Positions 1 through 6,485 of a stretch of DNA of 17,962 bases are shown one piece after another; within the stretch, counting starts at the first letter, position 1, and every line of letters starts with the position of its first letter. The stretch comes from Pseudomonadota bacterium (GTDB lineage: Bacteria; Pseudomonadota; Gammaproteobacteria; Arenicellales; UBA868): assembly GCA_018661145.1 (NCBI GenBank), contig JABJIU010000037.1, forward strand, positions 1 to 17,962, written 5' to 3'. Position numbers and translations under genes: made by a program. The notes below the pieces were generated by a model. It had not been told where the DNA came from and made no database searches. It saw nothing but the letters and a program-made list of their open reading frames with translations.

Positions 1-251
1 ACCTCCGAGATGTCCACTGGATTCGCCACCCGACGCAGACGCGGGTTAGTTGCACTGTGACCCTTCTCAAGATCGAAACGCGCCTTACCATTAGGCGTAT
101 CGAAACCATAGTTAGCTTGATGACCCCGACTCTCTTGTACCCACTGGTCCAGTTGCGCAAGCAAATCTTTGCAAACCGTTTCTGAGACGAGGCCCGACAA
201 CATTAGGTAGCCCTGGTCTTTAAATTCAGATGTCTGTATCTCACTCAACAT
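1..251 (-). CDS. Phytanoyl-CoA dioxygenase (PhyH)-like protein, N-terminal part
   Basis: The frame is open from an ATG at 251 down to the window edge, giving about 83 residues that begin MLSEIQTSEFKDQGYLMLSG. The N-terminal 'GYLMLSGLV' strand followed by an amphipathic helix (residues about 14-42) is typical of the PhyH family of Fe(II)/2-oxoglutarate oxygenases, as is the later run 'NPRLRRVANP'. The iron-binding HxD...H motif would lie beyond the edge, so activity cannot be judged here. The start lies 10 bases after the stop of the upstream Rid-family gene. A GAGG overlapping that gene's TGA serves as ribosome binding site, so the two are probably co-transcribed and translationally coupled. 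This is not a copy of the PhyH gene at 9016-9843, because the N-termini differ clearly. Family assignment rests on the N-terminus only. Confidence 0.7.
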   Translation of the reverse strand, partial: MLSEIQTSEFKDQGYLMLSGLVSETVCKDLLAQLDQWVQESRGHQANYGFDTPNGKARFDLEKGHSATNPRLRRVANPVDISE

Positions 252-261
252 GCCGCTTGCC

Positions 262-675
262 TCAATCAGGAATTACTGCAGTAACTTCTATCTCTACGAC
301 CCACTCCGGTCTTGCCAACGCAGGAACGACCAGACCTGTTGAACAGGGAAATACGCCTTTCAGCCACTTACCCATCTCCTGGTAGACAGGATCGCGATAG
401 CGAATATCTGTCAGATAGACGACGATCCTGCAGATATGCCCAAGTTCGCTACCGGCTTCGCGCAGTAACATCTGAATGTTTTCCATCGCCTTAGCAGTTT
501 GCGCTGAGGCATCTCCAATGTGCAGAGATTCTCGGGTATCCAGATCCTGGGCCACTTGGCCACGCACGAACACCGAAGTTCCCCGGGCAACCACCGCCTG
601 GCACAGATCATTGTCAAGATCCTGCTCAGGATAGGTTTCCCGGGTATTGAACGGCCGAATACGTTCATGAATCAT
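262..675 (-). CDS. Rid (YjgF/YER057c/UK114) family protein, catalytic Arg absent
   Basis: This is a 137-residue protein of typical Rid-family length. RidA members hydrolyse reactive enamine/imine intermediates made by other enzymes, usually as cytosolic trimers. Visible family features are the 'VFVRGQVAQD' strand, 'TAKAMENIQMLLREAGS' (about residues 60-76), 'VVYLTDI' and the C-terminal 'VEIEVTAV'. The arginine that binds substrate carboxylate in E. coli RidA (Arg105, in an ARSC context) aligns here with CST at 111-113. It is therefore missing, as in divergent Rid subgroups of less certain function. The start was set at ATG 675 because a strong GGAGG lies 7 bases upstream; the frame also extends upstream to a TTG at 726 without a good site. 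It lies between the HpaB-type oxygenase and the PhyH-like gene on the same strand, which suggests a role with their products. Confidence 0.85.
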   Translation of the reverse strand: MIHERIRPFNTRETYPEQDLDNDLCQAVVARGTSVFVRGQVAQDLDTRESLHIGDASAQTAKAMENIQMLLREAGSELGHICRIVVYLTDIRYRDPVYQEMGKWLKGVFPCSTGLVVPALARPEWVVEIEVTAVIPD

Positions 676-702
676 GCCATCGCCTCCTTTTTTGCTGCTC
701 AT

Positions 703-729
703 CCGTTGGAATCTGTTCTGATCCAACGG
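703..729. repeat. Perfect 8-bp inverted repeat (hairpin) in hpaB-ridA spacer
   Basis: CCGTTGGA at 703-710 and TCCAACGG at 722-729 form a perfect 8-bp stem around an 11-base loop. The repeat lies in the 115-bp spacer between the HpaB-type gene and the Rid gene, about 20 bases before the Rid ribosome binding site in the direction of transcription. No T-run follows on either strand, so it is not an obvious intrinsic terminator. It could be an mRNA processing or stabilising hairpin, or a dyad operator. Confidence 0.5.
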
Positions 730-790
730 CCATGCCGAATCAAACCGACAGTCCGGAACTGCCGATTACCCTGTGGCCGAAGATCAATCC

Positions 791-2242
791 TCAAGTAGAG
801 GTTACCCTATCAGACAAGTCAGCTGATCGTCTAACGAAATCAAGCGCATCGTCCCAGCCAAAGTTGCGGTAGACCGCGCCCAGGTGTGCAAAGGGTGGCG
901 CCTGTGCAAAGAGCTGAAAAGTCAGCCGGTGGCCAGCGTAATCCGAGTTCAGTAGATCCCGGGCATAGGCCAGAAGTTTCCGGCGATCCTCAGCCTGCCA
1001 GTTTTCATTGACTGAATAGTATTTTTCCAGCCAAGGACCACTTTCCTGATCTTCGAAACAGGCGAGATCTGGCGTGACACAGATTTGGCCGCCGCATAAC
1101 TCACGCGCCAGGTGCATCATCGCAGGAAGGTTGGCACAGGCGTGAACCCGACCAGTAAAGAGCAGCGACTGGTTGGGCATCAACAGATCGCTGGGACTCT
1201 TTTCGGCAAGAGCGATCGAGGCGGTCAGATGGGCATGGATACCCTCGCGGTATACCGCAAGTTGAGCAAGTTTTTCCTGTACTGCCGGCTGCTTATCCAG
1301 ACCGGTCTGGCGTACATTAAACAACGCTGCACCAATCATCATGTCTGCGTATTTCAGAATCCGCTGCACAAACGCAAAGGCCGAGTAGCGGTGCAGAGTG
1401 GCCCGAATAAATGCTGCGGCTTTGGTATGTCGATAAAAGAGTACGTTTTCCCAGGGAATTACGACGTTGTCGAAGATCACAAGAGCGTCAATCTCGTCAA
1501 AACGGTTGGATAGCGGGTAGTCTTCTTTGGGCGCCCGGCCAGAGAAGCCCGTACGGCAAATCATGCGAATCCCGGGCGACCCGAGATCACAGATGAAACC
1601 AACCGCGTAATCCGAATAGGCTTCGTTTCCCCAGTTAGCAATAGTCGGTTTGGTAAACGCCTGATTGGCATAGGCTGCTGCGGTCTCAAACTTGGCCCCG
1701 CGGACAACGATACCCTCGTCAGTTTCCTTGACCACATGCAGCAGCATGTCGGGATCCTGATCCTGAGGGGCCTTGGACCGATCCCCCTTAGGATCCGTGT
1801 TCGCAGAGACATGAAACGGATCGTGGTCGATGACCTGCTTAATGTGGTTGGAAATATTCTTTGAAAACTGCGCGTCCACCTGATTGAGGACATCCTGGCC
1901 GTCGTACAGCGACCACATTTCGCCAACCGTTTCATCTCCCACTCGAGTCACAACTCCACCAATATCATCAAAGACGGCGTCGGTCGACTTCCGCTTGTCC
2001 TGCCAGTCATCCTGCGTGTACGGCAGTTTCAATCCGACTGAGAACGGCTCATCGCTGTCATCGTGGTAGGTCATCACGGGCGCCGTGGCTGCCTCGTGCT
2101 GCATGTCATAGATCCGGGCCCGGATGTCGACCAGTGGCTTGAACATTGGGTGGGTGGTAACGTCAGGCACTTTTTCGCCATTCATGAATATCACCCGGCC
2201 ATCTCGAATTGATTCGCGGTACTCTTCTCCCGTTCTGATCAT
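791..2242 (-). CDS. HpaB-family FAD-dependent aromatic hydroxylase, oxygenase component
   Basis: This 483-residue protein belongs to the 4-hydroxyphenylacetate 3-hydroxylase (HpaB/PvcC) family. These enzymes use reduced FAD, supplied by a separate reductase, to hydroxylate phenolic or heteroaromatic rings. The signature N-terminus 'TGEEYRESIRDGR...VPDVTTHPMF' is present (residues 4-34), as are 'KETDEGIVVRGAK' (about 172-184), 'ICRTGFSG' (228-235) and 'DEIDALVIFDNVVIPWENV' (249-267), which forms part of the flavin/substrate domain. Length is close to the family norm of about 480-520. The start ATG at 2242 follows AGGAAGGAAG. No HpaC-type reductase is visible, so it must be supplied from elsewhere. 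The family also contains 4-hydroxybutyryl-CoA dehydratase, but nothing in the neighbourhood suggests that role. The true substrate is unknown; a phenol or an imidazole-type ring are both possible. It is divergent from a LysR gene that probably controls it. Confidence 0.85.
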   Translation of the reverse strand: MIRTGEEYRESIRDGRVIFMNGEKVPDVTTHPMFKPLVDIRARIYDMQHEAATAPVMTYHDDSDEPFSVGLKLPYTQDDWQDKRKSTDAVFDDIGGVVTRVGDETVGEMWSLYDGQDVLNQVDAQFSKNISNHIKQVIDHDPFHVSANTDPKGDRSKAPQDQDPDMLLHVVKETDEGIVVRGAKFETAAAYANQAFTKPTIANWGNEAYSDYAVGFICDLGSPGIRMICRTGFSGRAPKEDYPLSNRFDEIDALVIFDNVVIPWENVLFYRHTKAAAFIRATLHRYSAFAFVQRILKYADMMIGAALFNVRQTGLDKQPAVQEKLAQLAVYREGIHAHLTASIALAEKSPSDLLMPNQSLLFTGRVHACANLPAMMHLARELCGGQICVTPDLACFEDQESGPWLEKYYSVNENWQAEDRRKLLAYARDLLNSDYAGHRLTFQLFAQAPPFAHLGAVYRNFGWDDALDFVRRSADLSDRVTST

Positions 2243-2309
2243 GACTTCCTTCCTGTTTGATGGGTTTTTCAGCCGCGCGTTCTTTTTAAAATTACCCAGC
2301 TGCTGCCAA

Positions 2310-2339
2310 ATATCATCGCTATCTCAAAAAAATTGTAAA
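2310..2339 (-). promoter_or_regulatory. Possible sigma70 promoter for the hpaB-like operon
   Basis: On the minus strand TTTACA (2334-2339) is a good -35 match and TGATAT (2310-2315) a poor -10, with an 18-base spacer. The -35 element abuts a LysR-type dyad at 2339-2355. A weak -10 next to an activator site is typical of LysR-activated promoters. The call is from sequence only. Confidence 0.3.
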
Positions 2340-2355
2340 ATATTGTTTTGATATT
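2339..2355. promoter_or_regulatory. LysR-type T-N11-A binding dyad
   Basis: AATATTGTTTTGATATT is a perfect 5-bp inverted repeat (AATAT / ATATT) with a 7-base centre, and it contains the LysR-family consensus T-N11-A. It lies in the AT-rich 132-bp spacer between the divergent lysR and hpaB-like genes, 20 bases before the lysR start and touching the putative hpaB -35 box. That is the usual place for autorepression of the regulator and activation of the divergent target. Outer arms CTATCT (2319-2324) and AGATAG (2360-2365) form a second, wider dyad around it. Confidence 0.45.
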
Positions 2356-2374
2356 AATTAGATAGATTTTTTTT

Positions 2375-3277
2375 ATGTCATTCTCCCTGCGTCACCTGCG
2401 CCATTTTGTCTCAATTGCCGAGCATCAGAATATTTCCAGCGCAGCGCGGGAACTGTTTCTCTCGCAGCCCGCGCTTTCCACTTCTATTGTCCAACTGGAG
2501 GAGGTGCTCGGCCTGCAGTTGCTGATCCGTCACCATGCGAGAGGCGTCTCACTTACCCCCGCGGGAAATACGTTTCTGGCCCAGGCTCGATCGCTGATTG
2601 CCCATGCCGAGGAAGTAACCAACACTGGACGGGCCCTGGGAGAGTCGGCCCAGGGCATTCTGGAAGCCGGATGCTTCTGGACGCTGTCACCCTTTTTCCT
2701 CCCCAGTCTTCTAGTGCTGAGCCGAAAGCGCCATCCGGAGCTTGAGGTTAAGATTAGTGAGGGTCCTCTGAATGAACTTCAGCGATTGCTGCACAACGGC
2801 AACATCGAGATCGCCCTCCTCTATGATATTGATCTCGACCGAAACCTCGCGCGTCTTCCGCTGACCCAGGTGGAGCCGCATATCCTGCTTCCCGCCTCAC
2901 ATCCCTTGGCCAACCGGGCCAACCTGTCTTTAAGGGCGCTTCAAGATGAACCTTTCATCCTGCTCGATCTGCCACATAGTCGTGACTACTTTTTGGGGTT
3001 CTTCGGCAAACAAGGCTTTCAGCCAAAGGTACGTCACCGAACTCAGTCTTTCGAGCTGGTACGCGGGCTCGTCGCTAGCGGCGAGGGTTACAGCATTCTG
3101 AATCTGCAGCCGTCCTCGCGCCAGACTTACGATGGCGGCGAAGTGAGATGCCTGCCCATCAGAGAAAAAGTTCCGGCACTGTCGGTGGTGCTCGCCCACC
3201 CTGCAGGCCTGCGCCAGACACGCCGGGCGCAGGGCTTTGCCCGCTGCTGTCAGGAGTATTTCAAGACAGCTTTGTAG
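2375..3277 (+). CDS. LysR-family transcriptional regulator
   Basis: This 300-residue protein has standard LysR-type length and layout. The N-terminal winged helix-turn-helix spans about residues 4-63, with 'HFVSIAEHQNISSAARELFLSQPALSTSI' giving the recognition helix and 'LLIRHHARGVSLTPAGNTFL' the wing and linker. A periplasmic-binding-like effector domain follows (about 90-290), with 'ALLYDIDLDRNLARLPL' and 'HILLPASHPLA'. The ATG at 2375 has only a poor ribosome site in a T-rich leader. The gene is divergent from the HpaB-type hydroxylase, with a T-N11-A dyad between them, so it most likely activates that operon in response to a substrate-derived effector and represses itself. Its last 17 bases overlap the 3' end of the convergent membrane protein gene. 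The effector cannot be read from the sequence. Confidence 0.93.
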   Translation: MSFSLRHLRHFVSIAEHQNISSAARELFLSQPALSTSIVQLEEVLGLQLLIRHHARGVSLTPAGNTFLAQARSLIAHAEEVTNTGRALGESAQGILEAGCFWTLSPFFLPSLLVLSRKRHPELEVKISEGPLNELQRLLHNGNIEIALLYDIDLDRNLARLPLTQVEPHILLPASHPLANRANLSLRALQDEPFILLDLPHSRDYFLGFFGKQGFQPKVRHRTQSFELVRGLVASGEGYSILNLQPSSRQTYDGGEVRCLPIREKVPALSVVLAHPAGLRQTRRAQGFARCCQEYFKTAL

Positions 3278-3944
3278 CGCCGAACCGTTTGACCAGTGAC
3301 AAGGAGAGCGCAACGGCATATCCAACACCCAGCGCAAAAACCACTGTCCCCACACCGACGGTGCCGCCCAGTAACCATCCCGCACATAACACGGTGATCT
3401 CCAATCCCACTCTCACCCAACCGATGGGTTTTTGGGTTAGTCGGTGCAGACCGGTCATCAGGCCGTCCCGGGGACCTGGGCCGAGATTAGCGGTCAGATA
3501 GAACCCGCTACCAACGCCGATCAGCACTACCCCAATGATCAACTGTAAGTATCGGATCACCGAATCCTCCGGGGGGATCAGTAATGGCGTCATGACGTCG
3601 ATGGCAATCGCAATCAGCACTGCATTGGAGAGCGTGCCGAACCCCGGAACTTCTTTCAGTGGAATCCACAACAGAAGTACCGATACACTGACGACAAAGG
3701 TTGCAAAACCCACACTCCAACCCAACTGCATTGAGATCCCCTGCGCAAGCACGGTCCACGGACTGACGCCGAGGCCCGCCGCAATGAACATGGCCTCTCC
3801 GGTACCGAAGAGCCACAAACCAGCGAACAGGGCTATTAGCGTGTGCCACCTGGGCTTAAAGGTGAGCGGCGCATCAGCACTCCAACGTGTCTGGGGAACA
3901 CTGTGGGCCGGACGTAACAAGCGCCGCCATCCGTCTAAGCCCAT
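3261..3944 (-). CDS. YczE/YitT-like integral membrane protein
   Basis: This 227-residue hydrophobic protein has about five membrane segments (near residues 34-58, 76-96, 104-122, 132-152 and 180-215) and a short hydrophilic N-terminus. The conserved 'TANLGPGPRDGLMTGL' stretch (151-166) and the 'GLGVSPWTVLAQGIS' loop (57-71) mark the YczE-type membrane protein family. Its molecular function is not established, although members are often placed beside catabolic or transport genes. It is the last gene of the hutI-containing operon, 35 bases after the amine oxidase, and may act in substrate uptake or product export (inference). The ATG at 3944 has only a weak GAGTGAG site. The 3' end overlaps the convergent lysR by 17 bases, leaving no room for an intergenic terminator. 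Confidence 0.8.
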   Translation of the reverse strand: MGLDGWRRLLRPAHSVPQTRWSADAPLTFKPRWHTLIALFAGLWLFGTGEAMFIAAGLGVSPWTVLAQGISMQLGWSVGFATFVVSVSVLLLWIPLKEVPGFGTLSNAVLIAIAIDVMTPLLIPPEDSVIRYLQLIIGVVLIGVGSGFYLTANLGPGPRDGLMTGLHRLTQKPIGWVRVGLEITVLCAGWLLGGTVGVGTVVFALGVGYAVALSLSLVKRFGATKLS

Positions 3945-3979
3945 ACCGACTCACTCATTGTCAAAAACACATGCATCCA

Positions 3980-5233
3980 TTACGACTGGTCAGTCAGGGT
4001 AATCTGGATCTCACGAACCGCCCGTTCACCGGTCATCCGTGCGCCGTGACAGGTGCAGAAATGATCCGTGGAGGTAGCCTCCCCGCAAAAGAAAAGCCGG
4101 TCCGCAACTGGCTGCGCCAATACCGCTCGCTGATGAAACTGCCCCGGGACACTGGTTGAATAGGCGCCCCGGACAAAGGGATTTCCCCTCCAGGCAGATT
4201 GGCGGTCTGACTTCACTTTCGTACGCAGATCGTTCCCAAAAACATGGCACAGCGCATCAATCACTGCCTCCCGCGAAGCCGCCGTACCGGCCCGCTCGAG
4301 CCAGTCGGCATATCTACCCGCAACAATGCCGATGGCGCAGTTAAACCCATAAGCCCCGAGACTAATTTGCATTGGCGAATACCCCGGTCGTGAGACAACC
4401 ACCCGCTCAGCGAGATCCTCGGGAAAGAGGTGGCGATCGATTTCCAGACGAATCCGGTTGTAGTTGCCCAGCGGCAGTGCCGCAATGGCGCTGTGTTTCT
4501 CAATGGGCAACTCCGGGAAAAACTGGATATCCCCGGAAGCCAACACACCGGTCGAAACCGCGATCACCGCACACTTCGCCTGAATCTGCCCCTTGTTGGT
4601 CTCTACCGTTACGCCTGAATTGCCCCAACGGACGCTAGTCGCCGGTGTATTCAGCGAAACCGGTACTGTTGCTGCCCATTGACTGACCAAGGTGCCATAG
4701 CCGTCAACGACAGGCCAGTTCTCTTCGGTATCGTTATAACTGACAAGATCCCCGATCGAGATCTGATCGACATCCGACGAGGAATCAAGCGTATCGTAAT
4801 AGTCCAATACTTCCGTCCATGAGCCGTCCCGCTCGACGGTTTCCATAACCGACTTATCCATGCCTTGTGACCAGGCGGCAGCAACCGCCGTTTCGCGCTC
4901 CTTCATCGCCTGAGTTCCGGCCGCGACCTCGGCATCATCGAGCCAATGGTCATTCTGGTAAAAAGCGGAGCGTCCATAACCCTCGCGACGCTCATAGTGA
5001 ACACCCAGCGCGTCTGCGGTTTCGACAAAAGGATTCAGGCTGGCCGAATGCATCCAGTGACAGCCAAGGTCAAAAGGAGCGCCATCGGGCATGATCTCGG
5101 TATGGGCGCGACCGCCGATACGCGCGTCCGCTTCCAATACCACGAAAGTGAGTCCATCCGCGCTCAGCGCGTGCCCCGCCGCCAGACCAGCGGCTCCAGC
5201 GCCGATCACGACCACGTCTACCGTGCTGCTCAT
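3980..5233 (-). CDS. FAD-dependent amine oxidase (flavin monoamine oxidase family)
   Basis: This 417-residue flavoprotein would oxidise a primary or N-alkylated amine to an imine/aldehyde, releasing ammonia or alkylamine and hydrogen peroxide. The Rossmann motif 'VVVIGAGAAGLAAG' lies at 7-20, with acidic E34 ending the second strand, then 'GGRAHTE' (40-46) and 'DLGCHWMH' (56-63). The C-terminal FAD motif 'FFCGEATS' (about 381-388) is followed by 'GARMTGERAVREI', typical of the monoamine/polyamine oxidase superfamily. The start was chosen at ATG 5233, which overlaps the hutI stop as ATGA. The frame continues 26 codons further upstream, but that part overlaps hutI heavily and lies before the FAD motif. 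Tight coupling to hutI suggests that it processes an amine related to the imidazole pathway, for example by oxidative N-dealkylation or side-chain deamination. The substrate is not known. Confidence 0.88.
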   Translation of the reverse strand: MSSTVDVVVIGAGAAGLAAGHALSADGLTFVVLEADARIGGRAHTEIMPDGAPFDLGCHWMHSASLNPFVETADALGVHYERREGYGRSAFYQNDHWLDDAEVAAGTQAMKERETAVAAAWSQGMDKSVMETVERDGSWTEVLDYYDTLDSSSDVDQISIGDLVSYNDTEENWPVVDGYGTLVSQWAATVPVSLNTPATSVRWGNSGVTVETNKGQIQAKCAVIAVSTGVLASGDIQFFPELPIEKHSAIAALPLGNYNRIRLEIDRHLFPEDLAERVVVSRPGYSPMQISLGAYGFNCAIGIVAGRYADWLERAGTAASREAVIDALCHVFGNDLRTKVKSDRQSAWRGNPFVRGAYSTSVPGQFHQRAVLAQPVADRLFFCGEATSTDHFCTCHGARMTGERAVREIQITLTDQS

Positions 5234-6474
5234 AACAATTTGTGAGGTGGACTCATCAGGCAACCTGCCTGGACCACCATCCGGGGCGGCTCCACTCCGA
5301 TTGGGTAACAAAGATGCGACAGTGTCGCGGCATCGAACACCGCAAAATCTGCCCGACTACCAGGCTTCAGCACACCACGATCGGAAAGTCCAAGCGCTTT
5401 CGCCGCGTGAACAGTGACACCGGCAACCGCCTCGCGCGGTGTCAGTCCAAACATAACGCAGCCCATGTTCAGCATCAGCAAAAGTGAATCAACCGGCGAA
5501 CTGCCGGGATTGCAATCTGTAGCCAGCGCCATCGGCACCTGATGCTCCCGCAACAGGGCAACCGGCGGACATTGTTTTTCTTTCAAAAAGTAAAACGCAC
5601 CGGGGAGCAGGACGGCAACGGTGCCTGATTCTGCGAGCGCCTTTACACCCGCTTCATCAGTGTATTCCAGATGGTCTGCCGACAGCGCACCGAACTCGGC
5701 TGCCAGTCCGGCTCCTCCGCTATTGGTCAGTTGATCTGCGTGCAAGCGTACGGGCAGGCTCAGTTCGCGGGCTTTCTCAAAGACCTGGCGGACCTGCTGA
5801 TTGGTAAAAGCAATGTTTTCACAAAATGCATCAACGCTGTCGGCCAACTGTTGTTTTGCGACCGAGGGCAACATTTCTTCGCAGACCAGTTGAATGTAGT
5901 CATCACTTTTTTCATGAAATTCTTCGGGGATGGCATGCGCTCCCAGAAACGTCGTATGAATTGACACAGGCAATCTTTCAGAAAGTGATCGCGCCACCGA
6001 AAGCATTTTTTCCTCATCTTTAAGTGTCAGTCCGTATCCACTCTTGACTTCCAACGTGGTGACACCATTGGCACACATCCGAGATACACGACCCGAAGCC
6101 GAAGAACGCAATTCTTGCTCTGAACTTTCTCGGGTTGCTGCAACCGTCGACCGTATTCCCCCACCCTGTCTTGAGATCTCTTGGTAACTGACGCCCTCAA
6201 GCCGTTGCTCAAATTCGCGCGAACGGTCTCCCCCAAAGACCAGGTGTGTATGACAGTCAATGAGACCCGGCAGCAGCAAGCCGCCGGCGCAGTCAACTGC
6301 TTCATCGACTTCTTTATCTCTTCTGGCGAGCGCAGAATGTGAAAGGATATCCACCCGCCGCCCCACCGCGACGATTTCCTCTCCATCCGTCAACAACGCT
6401 CCCTCTTCGATGACTTCTGTCCCGGGGACCTTATCCGCCATGGAAACAATCCTGGCATTTTCCCAAAGTTTCAC
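5230..6474 (-). CDS. hutI: Imidazolonepropionase
   Basis: This 414-residue metal-dependent amidohydrolase opens the ring of 4-imidazolone-5-propionate to give N-formimidoyl-L-glutamate, the third step of histidine degradation. The metal-binding 'PGLIDCHTH' puts H75 and H77 in the usual HxH. 'VRLHADQ' gives H245, 'ADHLE' gives H268 and 'ATDCNPGSSP' gives D320. The substrate loops 'GGGIRSTV' (104-111) and 'EVKSGYGL' (142-149) are intact, and length is normal. The start is GTG at 6474 with GAGGT 8 bases upstream, which overlaps the stop of the preceding lyase-like gene; the gap is 11 bases. The stop overlaps the amine oxidase start by 4 bases. Unusually, this only hutI in view is not with hutH/hutU but in the opposite operon beside a MIO-less lyase, an OCD-like protein and two dioxygenases. 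Confidence 0.96.
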   Translation of the reverse strand: MKLWENARIVSMADKVPGTEVIEEGALLTDGEEIVAVGRRVDILSHSALARRDKEVDEAVDCAGGLLLPGLIDCHTHLVFGGDRSREFEQRLEGVSYQEISRQGGGIRSTVAATRESSEQELRSSASGRVSRMCANGVTTLEVKSGYGLTLKDEEKMLSVARSLSERLPVSIHTTFLGAHAIPEEFHEKSDDYIQLVCEEMLPSVAKQQLADSVDAFCENIAFTNQQVRQVFEKARELSLPVRLHADQLTNSGGAGLAAEFGALSADHLEYTDEAGVKALAESGTVAVLLPGAFYFLKEKQCPPVALLREHQVPMALATDCNPGSSPVDSLLLMLNMGCVMFGLTPREAVAGVTVHAAKALGLSDRGVLKPGSRADFAVFDAATLSHLCYPIGVEPPRMVVQAGCLMSPPHKLL

Positions 6475-6485
6475 GTGCGTCTACC

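Noticed and set aside
676..726. Longer Rid protein starting at TTG 726
   Set aside because: ATG 675 has a strong GGAGG at good spacing and begins where the family homology begins; the extension crosses the hairpin.
1112..1513. Open frames opposite the HpaB-type gene and similar frames opposite other genes
   Set aside because: They lie entirely within well-supported genes on the other strand and show no recognisable domain.
5234..5311. N-terminal extension of the amine oxidase inside hutI
   Set aside because: The FAD motif starts a few residues after ATG 5233, which overlaps the hutI stop as ATGA, and the extension has no family similarity.
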